DNA of 64,000 nucleotides from contig NC_037088.1 in assembly GCF_002994745.2 (NCBI RefSeq), positions 51,303,897 through 51,367,896 of the forward strand, read 5' to 3'. Origin of the DNA: Rosa chinensis. Taxonomy: Eukaryota; Streptophyta; Magnoliopsida; Rosales; Rosaceae. Positions 1-12,383 of the stretch are shown piece by piece. Below the pieces are notes generated by a model. The model saw nothing but the letters and a program-made list of their open reading frames with translations. It made no database searches and was not told the origin of the DNA. The translations under genes were made by a program, and so were the position numbers. How positions within the stretch are numbered: position 1 is the stretch's first letter; every line of letters starts with the position of its first letter.

Positions 1-47
1 TAAAAATATTTGTAAAACAATGTGTCTCTTGATCCACACCCTCATTA

Positions 48-720
48 GTCATTACTATGGTACAAAATTAATTTGCGAGACTGTTAAAGCAAACAATCAT
101 CCCCGCAAAAGTGGTAGTCTATCTGTATCGCTCAACTTTTGTTTCAATAGCTTATAGGTTTTTTTTTTTTTTTTTTTTTTGAATAAATAGCATATAGGTT
201 ATGATTTATGAGAATGCCAGAAATCTTGTCCCTCGTCTTCTTTCGTCCAGAGTGAAAGAAAACAAGCAGAAGCAAAGTATTCTACAAGCTAGACACACAA
301 TTACAAATTTGGAAGACCAGAAGTCCGACGCGGCAAGAACAACTTTCTCTATTGTTTTTTTTGGGGGGGCTCTTCTATGTGAGGGTAAACTTTGGAAGTT
401 TCCAACAATTAAATCGCGTTCCGTTCTCAATAATAAAAGACTAACCAACCAACTGCCAAATATGCTGCTAGAAGCTTATTTGGAACGCAGTCCAGGGACA
501 TTCTTAAAACCCATCTTATTTGCAAGCTCCACAAGCCTATGCTTATCACGCCCTATTTTCTTATTTGAATTGTAATACCCAAGCCACGCTTGGTATGCTG
601 CTTCTTTGTTCTTCATGTCCACTTGGGATAGAGCTCGTGCCACCTTTTAAGATAAAGCACCAGTATACTTAAGCAACTCAAAACCATATGCTTCAAGGAA
701 GATTAAATTAATAAAGATCT
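48..720 (-). repeat. Partial tandem duplication unit (copy A of the helicase 3' end)
   Basis: This unit aligns with about 1470-2190 in the same orientation. Shared landmarks are a block around TTACTATGGTACAAAATTA, a block with CCTCGTCTTCTTT and GAGTGAAAGAAAACAAG, the terminal exon, and intronic sequence up to AACCATATGCTTCAAGGAAGAT. Copy A has an extra T-run near 160-180. The copies differ at many single bases, so the event is not recent. Confidence 0.8.
476..643 (-). pseudogene. Duplicated terminal exon of the RH26-like helicase, with a 20-codon in-frame deletion
   Basis: This matches the last exon at 1886-2113 almost base for base, including the stop codon and the AG acceptor (revcomp AAAAG|GTGGCAC). 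It lacks 60 nt (EFSRSMG...LVLG in the full copy), so the frame stays open for 55 codons and ends in the same GLRSK-stop. It could be a dead remnant or an alternative last exon for the helicase. The similarity extends on both sides (about 48-720 against 1470-2190). Confidence 0.85.
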
Positions 721-1024
721 GGAAGATGACTCTCATACCTTTTCATTTCTATTCCAAATATTCCCAAAGAAGCATACACACAGAGGCAAAGAATTTTGTT
801 TGGAAATCATACCTAATAGACCTGAGAGCCATTCTGAAACATTGGATTGATCTGGTAGCACAGGGATGGATTTAAATTAATCCATTGACCTGGACGCTGA
901 ATGGAAAATTCAGTCTAATTAAACTTAAACACAGCTCAAAATAATAGAATCGATAATTCATTAAGAAAGGCAAACTTCTTTGATGAACTGAACAATTCTC
1001 ATTATTAGATATATTTCAACAGTA

Positions 1025-1099
1025 CTAGCAATTCTCGTCGTCGGCTTCGTTCTTCCCCCTCTTGTGGTTCTTGCCTCCTTTTCCTTTGTTCTTCGGCAT
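1025..1099 (-). pseudogene. eIF1A N-terminal fragment
   Basis: On the minus strand the ATG at 1097-1099 opens MPKNKGKGGKNHKRGKNEAD, followed by DENC and TAG. This is the highly conserved start of eukaryotic translation initiation factor 1A, which has Arg where this copy has His. After about 22 codons the match stops and a stop codon follows. The pyrimidine-rich sequence to about 1215 could be the captured 5' UTR or promoter. It lies between the two copies of the helicase terminal exon. It cannot encode a working factor. Confidence 0.8.
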
Positions 1100-1885
1100 C
1101 TGCTTACTCTTTCTTCTACTTCTTCTCTTCTTCTTGGTCTTCTTTAATTTGTTGTGTTTTTCTTGGTATTTGTTCTCTTCTTCTTATATATAGGTGTTCT
1201 TGTTCTCCTAGTAAAAAAAGGAAATCAAGAGCCGAAAGGGGCAAAGATTAAACATCATTGTTTGTTGCTTGGGGAGCAAGCTAGCTTTCCCAATTTATCG
1301 TACGATTGTGGTTGATCGGGTCGAGACTCTCCAATATAGCTTGATAATGAGAATTTATGTTGTTTTTTGAAGTTTTGATCCGCTAATGAATAAAATCCAT
1401 TTACAATGGAATAGACTGACGCACAATAAATCTATTTTATACCAAGGTTTTACCTTCAATAGGAAGAGGAATTCATTACTATGGTACAAAATTATTTTGC
1501 AAAACTAACCGCTACACAAAGCAACCAATCATCTCCGCAAAGGTGGCAGTCTGTTTTGCTCAACTTTGGTTTCATCTGACGTTTTCATCCATGCATAGCA
1601 TACTCCAAATTTCTATATCATGAGAATGCCAAAAATCTTCGTTTTCATCCCTCGTCTTCTTTTGGCCAGAGTGAAAGAAAACAAGAAGCAAAGGAACAGT
1701 AGAATTCATGCAAAAAGCTAGAAACACAATAGCAGGAAAATAACTGAAGGACCCAACAAGGAAGACCAGAAAACTCCTCTATGTGATGGTAAAATTTGGA
1801 AGTTTCCAACAATTACATATCGTGTTCCGTTAATAAAAAAAAAAGACAAATCTCATCACGGACTGCCAAATATGCTGCTATCAGC

Positions 1886-4800
1886 TTATTTGGAACGCAG
1901 TCCAGGGACATTCTTAAGACCCATTTTACCAAGAACAAGCTTGGCAATGGCTGGAGGGTTGTCCAATCCCATGCTTCGGCTAAACTCATTAGCAAGCTCC
2001 ACAAGCCTATGCTTATCACGCCCTATTTTCTTATTTGAATTGTAATAACCCAGCCACGCTTGGTATGCTGCTTCTTTGTTCTTCATGTCCACTTGGGATA
2101 GAGCTCGTGCTACCTGTTAAGATAAAGCACCAGCATACTTGAGCAACTCAAAACCATATGCTTCAAGGAAGATGGAAAAAAAACCTGGAAGAGAGAAGGG
2201 AGAGGGAGCGGGGGAGGGGGGGATGGGGGTTAGGAAACCCACCTTCTTGGTCGTATCTGGATCAACTAAAGGTACAGGAGCCTTGGTCATTGGCAAATCT
2301 TTAATAGTGGATAAGAAAAATTCCTCCCAAGGAGCCAGTAGCAATATTCCTTGCCCTTCTTTGCCTTTACGGCCGGTTCTACCAAGTCGGTGAATATACT
2401 GTTGTCTATCAGCTGGAATGCCCACCTGTGATTGCAACAAGATGGGGGAGGAGGATAAGGGAACTTGGATTAGAATCAATGACAGGTGAAGTTGCAAAAG
2501 ATATGTATTCTATAAAGCATGAACGGGGCAAAGACTCCAAGTCCTGATAAAATAAAGACATCTTGTAGAGTGGTTCTGGGTTAAACGAACCGCATACTCC
2601 ATACATATACATTCATCATTCCAATGCCTCACAAGCATGCTTCTAACAAGCTAGAGATGAACTGCATAGTCTTAAATATTCCATGCACAAAACAATGGCA
2701 AAGGACCATGAACTGAAGTCACTAAGCTAATAATTGACATTTTATACCTGTATGACTAGAGTAACGTCTGGATAATCAACCCCTCGTGCAGATACATCAG
2801 AAGTCACAAGGATAAGACCCTTTGATTTCCGAAATTCATCGGAAACCCTAGTTCTATAACTCTGTGGCTTTCTGGAGTGGATTTCTCTAACATTCAAGTT
2901 CAGCTCACCAAGAAGGTCAGCAACCAGTCGTGTGACCATTGCAGTAGTGCAGAATACGAGAACCTATGCAAAAATGAGAGTCCAATATTATAGATGAAGA
3001 TTGAAATAATAGCGGTGATGTTCACAACAATGCTCTCCAAAGAAAATCCATTATAGAAGTGATCGATTCAATTGATACTAATGCAAGCATCCACAATTCT
3101 TCAACAAAAAAATTGAATATACCAACAGCCTAGGCTGTGTGGTACTACCCACATACCTTATAGTCAGGATCGTCAGCAATGTGCTCTTTAAGAAGACTAT
3201 ATACAAAGGAAAAGTGTTTGTCCAAAGGAGCAACCAAATGGGTTTGTCTGACCTGAAATCATCTACATTTTTAGAATACAAACCTCAACAATACGTACAA
3301 TTATTAAGTTGTCTGTTGTCAGTATTAGTTATAATACACATATATACATGTCATTCAAGATCCTACCTGTGCATGTGTCTCTTCACTGCCTTCCTGAACC
3401 GTGTTAATAAATTCATGATCTCTTTTCAAAGCGATATGACAGATTTGACGGACCTACAATCAGGGATGATATCATGTCACATATACTGTAAAGAATATGT
3501 AGGTTCTTTTTAAATTTTTCCAAAAAAAGTAAGGTGTGAAAGAAACCTCTTCTGGAACGGTGGCAGAGAACAGTAGTGTCTGTCGCTGTTTTGGAACAGC
3601 TGCTATAATCCTTTCAATGTCTTTACGGAACCCCATATCCAGTAGATGATCAGCTTCATCAAGAATGAGGACTTTGACACCCATCAGCCTAGTTGCGAAA
3701 CCTGCGGTATTCTCAATGTGATCTTTGAGCCTTCCCGGTGTAGCGACAAGAATCTATTAGTTATAAATGTGACAAATCAGATATAGATAACATCGTGTGA
3801 TTATGTTGGCATGAGTTTTCATTTTTGTCCTTAATTGCATCCTATTTATGGTAGACATGCAACAAAGAGCGAGTATCAAACTAGCTGGATATTCAGTAAA
3901 AGATTATTTTATAGTGATGATTTAAGAATATGGAATACCTGTTATGTCAGAAAATAGGATAACTACCTTAATTCAACCTTCACTCCTACTACCTTAATTC
4001 CACTTAATATATCCAATCGACTAACTTACTAACCATTCACTCCTAACCAATCCATGAGATTCTACTGCTTTAACAATGTCTAATAAAACATCAATTCAAT
4101 TGATCTTTGACTAGTTAAGTGATCAGGTGAATGAAACAGGACAATACACCAATTGACAAGTCCTCCAGAAAAGATAGAGATGTTACCTGGCAAGGGTTTG
4201 CTTGCATGCGTTTCTGTTCTAGAGCAAGTCTTGTACCTCCTATCACAACTTGAACACCAATAGAAGGATGATACTTCAACAATTTATTGGCTTCTGCTGC
4301 AGCTTGACTCGCCAGCTCTCGGGTTGGGCATATTACAAGTACAGAAATTGGGGGTCTCTTATGATCGCGTCCAATAGGAGGTGATTTTACAACAACTTCA
4401 ATTGATGGAAGCTGAAACAAAGAATATCAACATTTAGAAGGATGAAAAGAAACCCCTGTGATCGCATCTATTGATAAGTAAATGCCATATGATGGATAAA
4501 CTAGAGAAGCATTGAATTTAACAAAGTTCATTTTTAGTTTTTTTACTTTTTAAAACTTATTCACATGGAGAAACATAAATAAGGTGTCATACCAAGAATG
4601 CAACAGTTTTTCCAGTTCCGGTTTTAGCCTTGGCTAGAACATCCTTGCCTACAAAACATAATTAATCAGAAAAAAAGCACTTCCATAACATGAACACACG
4701 CAGATCAATCAATTTTAACAACAGGTAAGAACAGACATTCTTTAGGGGACACAGATTATTCTCTAATTTATGGTCATTACAGATTAAGCAATGGAATTGA

Positions 4801-6200
4801 TGGTTGTTGTTTTAAAACTAGTCCTCCCTTGAAAATCCACTATTCAAAAGAAAACAGTACCCTAATTGTAACGGTCATGAATAGTTTGGTAAAGAGCAAA
4901 CCTTTGAGTATGATGGGAAGAGTAGCCTCTTGTACCACAGTCATGTTCTCATATCCCGCATCCTTGATTCCCTTCAAGGACAGTGGCGAGACCGAACACT
5001 GATCAAACCTGCAAGCATTGCAGAAAAATTTAGCCAATCAAGCAACTTTAAACGAATCCCATCACATAAAATGTCGATACAAGCATACCTTGACTCGCTC
5101 AAATAAGAGTCAGAGTCTCCCGCTGAACTTTTCGGCACAGCCTTCTGACTCACCACTTCCTTATCCGAACCAAACAATGCAGCTGAACTCTTATCTTTCA
5201 ATCCTTCGTACTCATCATCCTCATCCGAAGCAGCACTATCACTATCTTCCTCGGTAAGCAAATCCGCAATGCCAACACCAAGCTCATTCACCTCCTCATC
5301 CTCATCACTATCATCCACCACAAGCATTTCCTTTTCCTTCCTCGAATCTCTCCCACCCTTCCTCAACCCCTCGCCGCCTCGTCTGAAACCCGAATCCACC
5401 TCTCTCCCTCCTCTCTTACTCAAAGAACTTGAACTCGCATTCGAATTCCCTCTGAAATTCGGACCTCTCCTCCCCGGAAACCCATCTTCCTTCACAGCAT
5501 TGTCCCCAAATTTGTTATCAAACCTTCTATCCATCCGTGGATTTCTAGTAAATGCCGACGGATTCGAGCTCGGAAATCGTCTCCGATTCGACTCACCAAA
5601 CCGGTCATTCGAGCTCGAACTCCCCCGATTGCTTCTCGGCGGAAATGACCTACCTTCTTTATCATCATGATCATCCCTTTTACTCATCCGTGAACTTCCC
5701 GGAAAAGACCGAAACCCTCCCCGAGTTCTCGACTCACCAAACTCGTCGGCGCCGCTATCTCTCCTGCTCCGCTTCGCCGGATAAGGCTCTCTATCGCCGC
5801 CCCTATCTCTAACCCGACTACCTCTCCGACCACCACCGTCCGATTCCTCTCCCCGGCCACCGCCACCGCGGGTCGTGTCGGTCCTCAACTCGCTGACCCA
5901 GTCACTCAGCTCCGCCTCGTGGTCGACCAGGCTCTTGGATCCCCCGACCGCCGCCTTTCGCTCGTAGCCGCGCAAGAATTGGGAGCCCGACCCGGTTCGG
6001 CGGGTGGAGAATGTGCGCTGGGAGCCGAGGGCGAGGTACCTGAGGCGGAGCGGGAAGACCCGGGAGAAAGCGGGTACGGGTCGAGGGGCGGAAATGGAGG
6101 GTCCGAATTTCATGGAGAGGAAGCGGGTTACTGGGAGAGAAGGGTTGTTGAGGAGGAGCTTAACGGGCATAATAGTGGACGAAAGCGACGTCGTTTTCAT
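1886..6200 (-). CDS. RH26-like: DEAD-box ATP-dependent RNA helicase, RH26-like, probably mitochondrial (10 exons, 838 aa)
   Basis: Exons, 5' to 3': 6200-5089, 5008-4902, 4648-4593, 4411-4187, 3753-3547, 3453-3367, 3252-3157, 2963-2748, 2425-2243, 2113-1886. The N-terminal 370 residues are low complexity, rich in Arg, Gly, Ser and Asp, and begin with a basic stretch like a mitochondrial transit peptide. The helicase core follows: Q motif FDQCSVSP (~371), motif I AKTGTGKT (~413), PTRELA, TPGR, DEAD (~532), SAT (~563), [12 protein letters not shown] (~684, where RGLDIP is usual) and HRLGRTGR (~714). The protein ends in GLRSK. Family knowledge: ATP-dependent RNA unwinding; Arabidopsis RH25/26/31 are the nearest relatives I recall, and the length fits RH26. 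The assignment within that clade is inferred. A telo-box-like AAACCCTAA lies just upstream of the start (about 6242-6252). A duplicate of the last exon lies downstream. Confidence 0.9.
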
Positions 6201-6564
6201 GGAGAAGGTGAGAGGAGTCTGGAGTCCCCAAAATGGGGATTTTAGGGTTTAAGAGTTTTGAGGAGACGGAGGTGAAGGGATTTTATAGAGATAGGGTTTA
6301 AGCTCCCCCAGCAGCACGAAACGGTTTTCTTATCCCGCCAACTGGGATTATGGGCTGACCCGTTGGGCCGGATTTTTTCATAATCTTGCCAAATTTCTGG
6401 CCCAACCCAAACACGTCACCACCTCGATTTGAACTTTGCTGCCATGTGGTTGAGGTATGCGAGGCCTCCACCTGTCAAAATACCAAGAGGGAGATAATGG
6501 TGCCAACGATCTTCATTGCTCCGATACCTAAGTCAGTAAATGTATTAATATTGGCAGAGTGTTA

Positions 6565-7004
6565 GAGCATCTCCAACAGACTAACTAAATTCAATTTTTA
6601 GCTACATATAACTATTTTTAAAGCAAAAATAAACTCCAACAAACTAGCTATACCCAAGTCAAATTTAGTTTTAGCTAAAATTAAATTCAATCTTTAGCTA
6701 TATATAACTATTTTTAAAGCAAAAATAAACTCTAACAGACTCCAACAGACTAGCTATACCCAAGTTAAATTTAGCTTTAGCTAAAATGGCTAGCTATATT
6801 TAGCTAGAGAATCTTGCATAGCTAAAGCGAAAGTTATATTTCTCTCTCCTCTTTTGTCCACATGTCAGTTTACGATTCGATAAAATTTAGTATATTATTT
6901 ACAAATAGCTACTACTGTTGGAGTAACATTTTTAAATCAATAGCTATATTTCACATCTTTAGCTAAATTTAACTAAAAAGTAATTCCTACTGTTGGAGAT
7001 GCTC
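6565..7004. mobile_element. Tourist-like (PIF/Harbinger) MITE, 440 bp
   Basis: The termini are GAGCATCTCCAACAG and CTGTTGGAGATGCTC, perfect inverted repeats, flanked by TTA on both sides (6562-6564 and 7005-7007), the target preference of PIF/Harbinger. The interior is AT-rich. A roughly 50-bp segment containing AACTATTTTTAAAGCAAAAA occurs twice (about 6608 and 6706). There is no coding capacity. Confidence 0.88.
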
Positions 7005-7007
7005 TTA

Positions 7008-8682
7008 GGTAATAATAAGTGTGTAGTAGAGATAGAGAGAGAGAGAGAGATATTTTATAGGGGATTTGAGGTATAGCCTCAGCCTTGTTTTCAATGTATG
7101 ACTGAAATGCATCAGTTTTGATCATTCTACCCTCTATGGGAAGTCATATTTGTTGTGCGCGTGCAAGCACGTCTGGGCATGACAAAGTCTGGCTTCTGGT
7201 GTTCCCGTAGGTCACACCCGCGAGAGCTTGGCATAACCGGAGATACCTCCAAGCCATAACGGATTATGCTCGGCAATATGGTGTATGTACAAGATGTGTT
7301 CTATGGGAAATAAACAAATTCGGTGAGCGGGTGTGCACTCGCCGATTTCGCAACCCTATTTGTGCAATTGACGGTTCACAATCACCCAATTTAAGAGCAA
7401 ACCTCACAAGTACATGGGTAACAAACAATTAGGCGCTGGGCTCCATTATTCGGATTGAGACGAGCGGGTTGAGAGAAACATTGCCAAAGAACAAAGACAA
7501 AGGTCTCCAAATTGTGAAGAAGAAAGGTTGATGATCGACCTGGTGAAGATGATATGAAGTGGTCCTTGCCTACAATAATTTCTCAATACGTTTGAGAGAA
7601 ACTTTGGGGGCCCTAATGCTAATTCATATGGGTACAAAATCCAAACTAGAAACCAAACCAATTGATCAGAGAGGATTCTGAAGTTGTTGCATACTAAGAA
7701 ATTGGATTTAGACGTCTTGATTATTGTTATCAGCTGCCTTTTGCTGCTTTTTGCTGCCTTCAGCCTGAAACAGATATAAGGTTTTCGATATTAATGCTAC
7801 CACATAGGTCATGAATCATTCACAAAGTTTGTGATACCTCTCCTTATATTATTGAAAGTGTATATGGAGAATCTATTCGGACAATTATTTCACAGTCATC
7901 ATGACTAGATCGAGAGTCATTCGATTAGGGGGAAAACAACGTACAAATGGAATAAAACCAAACACCCACTATAATTCAGCATAGTAGAAAATCTCGATTC
8001 TATTTACACTATAGTTGATAGGCACATTTTCTCTTTCTTTTGTATATAAAATCCATTGAATTCTTATTGTAATTTATTATTAAACTACTATGTCACATGG
8101 GGGGTAACTAGTTTTCACATCAGAAAGTTGTCAAGTCATGTACCAAATCTACATCGCAAAATGTAGCCAATTCTCACATCAAAAATTAGCTGAGTGAATG
8201 CATATTTTTGAAACCCTAGCTTAAGAAATCAAGTTTGAGAACCATATATTAGGCATAACAACAAGTGTAACCCACGTTAGCCACTATTAATTGGCTCAAC
8301 ACCGATAGTTCTCAATTTAACTACCTATTAAGAGTAAAATTTTATTTAAAATGCATCGATACAATTAATAGTAAATACTAATATAACCTCGCCCGTCGAT
8401 ATGTATTTTCCTTTATCATCGATATTTGAGTTTCATACCTCAGATTTGTCTCAAAGTGAGGTTCTCTGTCCCATCGGACTGGTATTATCGAAGCTGGATG
8501 ACACCGACGGAGTTTGGTGAAAACGAATGTGGTGTGGCCAGAAGCGGTGGTGTTGCCAGAATCGAATAACTTGAACCATACTTTTGGAATAGTACTCACT
8601 AGTCACTGCAACTTTTATCAAAAAAAACAATAGAAGAGTCCAAAGATATTCCCAAAACTTAATCATGATAAGGCACATAATG

Positions 8683-8723
<41 letters not shown>

Positions 8724-9375
8724 ACACTCATGTGAAAACATTTTGGGTTACATCCTTAATCAAGGATAAGGAAGAAAAACTAGAGGATAGTGACAGGGAA
8801 GTCCATTGACAAGATTGCAAGAGCAGACGTGTATATAGAAGGAATTCGATGCAGAGGTAACCTTCTGTGACTTTTCCCTAAATACTACGGTTCACATCAA
8901 TACATTGACAAGAAAACAATTTTTTTTTTGGTTAGAATGAACGGATAAATTCTTAATCCAGCTTAATTCTAATACAATTTAACACTTTCGCTCACTGACA
9001 AAACAAAACAAAACAAAAAGATGTAATACTTTTTGGTATGCTCATAAACAGTTGATTTGAACCTAAATTATCTGTAGCGAATTAGCGATTAGCCAATAAA
9101 GCAAAGCTACATGCAATGATTGCAACCTATCAATTGATTAGTTGGTGGAAATAATGAGAGATTAGGCATAAGGTGTTAATTAGCTGTAATTTTTATGGCC
9201 TGAAATTGGTAGGTAAATGGAGCTCGTATTAGCTGGTCGGCCATATATAAATGTTAGTTTTTTTGTGACTTTGGAGTATGATGTTATTGTTGCTTTCTTT
9301 CATGAGATAGATTTGAGGCAAGACAAAGATCAGAGTGTAATGAAAGCAACTCTGATTTGTAAATACTAAACTATG
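7008..9375. other. Intergenic, no gene recognised
   Basis: AT-rich spacer with a short (GA)n tract near 7034-7050 and an (AT)n tract near 8688-8720. The open frames here are short, lack recognisable domains and have no splice partners. Confidence 0.6.
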
Positions 9376-9383
9376 ATTACTGT

Positions 9384-9465
9384 CAGGGCCTGTCCTGACA
9401 TTTTGATGGCCTGAGACAAATAATTTAAATGTGGCCTCACATAAAAAAATCATATAATCGAACAA

Positions 9466-9503
<38 letters not shown>

Positions 9504-9999
9504 TAAACCCCTACATTAATGGTAATGCAAGGAAAAAAAAAGTGTTCAATTCCAAAATAATTTTTCACTTAGAAATTGAAAAAAAAAAACAGAATATATT
9601 TAACTACAAAAGAAACCAATGAAAAAGGGCAAGTACATTAATATTCAATTTCAAAATATTCTTTCCATAGAAGCTGGAAAAAGAAGGAACAAAAAAGTTT
9701 AATTGCAAAGAAACTAAGACCAAAAATAAAAAAAGACAAAAAAGTGCAATTAAACTAATTAAGAAAAAGAAAAAAAAAGACAAAAAATAGGCCACTGTGT
9801 TTCAAACCTTGATGTTGCAAACAACAGCACATCTATGTTACCACTGCGCTAGCGTGGACGCATTGTAAGAAGGACGCGAAAACAAATTATATAATCATAA
9901 ACGAATATATGTAAAATTAAAAAAAAAAAAAAAAAAAAACTTTGCGGAGGCCAGTCGGAGAGTGGTGGCCTGAGGCAACAGCCCTCAGGCCTGGCCCTG
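9384..9999. mobile_element. Non-autonomous hAT element, 616 bp
   Basis: The element begins CAGGGCCTGTCCTGA and ends CCTCAGGCCTGGCCCTG (imperfect inverted termini). A perfect 8-bp target-site duplication ATTACTGT flanks it (9376-9383 and 10000-10007), diagnostic of hAT transposition. The interior is AT-rich with (TA)n near 9469-9500 and an A-run near 9919. No transposase is present. Confidence 0.88.
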
Positions 10000-10139
10000 A
10001 TTACTGTCACATGATTATTGTGTTTTTTTTTTTATGGTCACATGATTATTGTTTTAATTTTGGCTTTTTTTTTTTTTTTGATTTATTAATGTCATATAAT
10101 TCATTTCACATTGTTTATTAAATAAATAATTAATATATA

Positions 10140-10330
10140 ACAGTTAGTTTATTGTGAGTCGAACTCACAGCTTTTCACTTACAAAATTAAGACTTACGAG
10201 ACCAAATTGTATTGAACAATTCATTTCACATTCAGAATCATAACAATTTGCAAGACTTGAGTCGAAATTATGACCTCTCGCTATAAATATGAGAGAGTTA
10301 CATGACTATACCAAATGGTCATATTTTAAA
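10140..10330 (-). repeat. Degenerate tRNA-derived SINE remnants
   Basis: GAGTCGAACTC (revcomp box B core GTTCGAC) near 10156 matches the box B of the better copy at 42310-42420. A second, worse match with CCAAATGGTCAT near 10310 carries the box A end. Both are eroded, and the limits are approximate. Confidence 0.5.
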
Positions 10331-11629
10331 GTTTAGTTTAAAAATGTTGCAAGGTTATAGGCACGGAAACTTTGTTTGTGCAAACCTCGGAGGGCTCGGC
10401 TAATTTGTGGTGGGGATGGGGGTGCAGAGACAATCCACGTGTGGCTTAAGAGAGTAATGTGGTTAAGTAGAGTGAAAAATGGTTAAGTGATTGATTGTGA
10501 ATTCTTTTATTTATTGGCTAACCTAATTTGAGAGTAACTATGTATTTCGTCTATTTCTTGAACTAAAATGAACCCACATTAGAAGCATATCATAACACGT
10601 ATTTACAAAAATAGTAATGCATAATTCCCATTTTCTCAATAATTCAGAGCTCTTAGCCACCTCATTTTTGACGAAAAATTAGTTTAAGTACGAATTTCAT
10701 TATAACCAAGCCAAATGTCTCCTATCCTAGGCTCCTAGCCCCTCATCTCCACTTCCCATATCTAATTTTTCTCCAACTTAGTCAATAATTAAGAAAATGA
10801 CTCTAATTTAAAGAATTTTTGCTTAAATTCCAAAAGCACTATTCACTCAAAATTAACTTTAAAGTAAAGCCCACACCCTGTCTTTTAATTCCGGTTCTGT
10901 CCCCGAATTCATTCAATAAATTTGTCAAACATAATTGAACTGTGAAATCAGAAAGGGTAAATTCCTTTTATACTACTTGAGGTATGACAAATTGGACAAT
11001 TTGGTACCTAGCCTTCAGAAGAGGGCAATAACTTAGTATTCGTTTGACCTTTTAGTACTTTTGTTAATTTTTTTGTCAAATATAAGGTTAAAATTGGCAT
11101 TTAGAATCTATTTATAAAAATAAAATAAAAAGACATGAGTTTTGTGGGTTAATGACCATCAACCATGGGTCTTCATCATTTTTTGGGTCATTTGAGAGTA
11201 AATGAATATGAATTAATGCTTTTGGGTTATGTTGAAGATGACATAATTGAATTTTATGTTTAAAAAATTTAGTCGTCGTGATTTGAACACTCACAATACT
11301 GCTTTCGATGGAATAGACATAGCTCGGTGGAATAGTCTCGTGGGTATTCAAATCACAACGGCTGTATTTCTTACACATAAAATTTGATTATTTCATCTTC
11401 AACATAATCCAAAAACATTAATTCATACTCACAAAATGATGAAGAATGGCTATTAATGCACAAAATTCTTTTTTTTATATTTTGTTTTTATACATATATT
11501 CAAAATGTCAATTTTATCCTTATATTTGACTGAAAAATTAACAAAAATACCAAAAATGTCAAAGGGAGCCTAAGTTCATGTATCAAATTGTCTTCTTTTG
11601 AAGACTAGATACCAAAGCATTAAATTGGC

Positions 11630-12383
11630 TAGGCCTGGGAATTCAAAGCCGAGAAACCGATACCGATCCCGTCCAATCTGAGCCGAAACCGATCGGCTCG
11701 GTATGAAAAGATAGTTCTCCGGCATCCCGATCTGAACCGTACTGAAAACTATGTAAATGGGTCGGCACCGATATGGGTCAAACACATACCGAATTATCCG
11801 AGCCGAGCCGAATCCAGATCATGACCTCCAGAGCTTCGCTGCCCGTGGCGGTTCTGTCTTAGATTGAGTCGCTGGGATTCGTGGTGAGCCATGGATACGG
11901 TTTGACGGAGACGGCGGGGGTGGAGGTGTCGTGCGCATGGACGTGGTGGAGCTGCCATGACTGGTCTGAGACCAATTATTGAGGATATGAACATGGGTTG
12001 ATTCTTCTGCTTCTCCTTCTCCTTCTTCTTCATCATCTTCTTCAACTAACAATTCCCACATCTCTTTGTCCCAAATCCCAATCCACCTCTGCACCTACAA
12101 TAGACTCACCTTCTTCCTTGCTCCAATCCACCTCTGCACCACCAATGCATGAACCCAGTTCACGAAGTGAGTTCAACGATGAAAATGTGGAAAACCCAGA
12201 TCGTGAAAATGAAAATGTGGAATCCGATTAGTACCGAAACTATACCGAATCAATCGGTTTCGGAACCAATCGGTATCGTTGGCAAAATTCCGGCTTCCCG
12301 AACCAATCTGAGCTGACTATAAAGTCGGTATCGGTGTCGGTATTGGCCCATTCCCGAGTCGAGCCAAACCGATCCCAGCCCTA
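11630..12383. mobile_element. Non-autonomous hAT element nested in the fold-back element
   Basis: The termini are TAGGCCTGGGA and, at the right end, TCCCAGCCCTA. An 8-bp target-site duplication AAATTGGC lies on both sides (11622-11629 and 12384-12391). Sub-terminal regions are rich in ACCGA/TCGGT motifs in both orientations. The interior carries an acyl-activating-enzyme-like fragment (11833-11943) and a Ser/Asn/Glu-rich open frame (to 12231) that might be a decayed transposase N terminus; that last point is speculation. Confidence 0.87.
11833..11943 (+). pseudogene. Captured fragment of an acyl-activating enzyme (AMP-binding) gene
   Basis: The plus frame from 11833 reads ASLPVAVLS, a stop codon, then IESLGFVVSHGYGLTETAG and VEVSCAWT. 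Plant acyl-activating enzymes (AAE family) carry LP-x-AVL-x-x-IESLGF and the AMP-binding signature HGYGLTETAG followed by VSCAW. The family match is strong over about 37 codons and contains one nonsense codon. It lies inside the nested hAT element, so it is a transduplicated exon piece with no catalytic potential. Confidence 0.75.

Noticed and set aside
4974..5088. Open frame continuing past helicase exon 1 ([10 protein letters not shown]...)
   Set aside because: This is intron read-through. The donor at 5089/5088 joins exon 2 and creates the conserved Q motif.
5269..5670. Plus-strand ORF rich in Ser/Pro opposite helicase exon 1
   Set aside because: Shadow of the low-complexity minus-strand coding region; no family similarity.
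7446..7661. Small minus-strand ORF in the intergenic region
   Set aside because: No domain, no homologue recognised, no codon bias or splice context.
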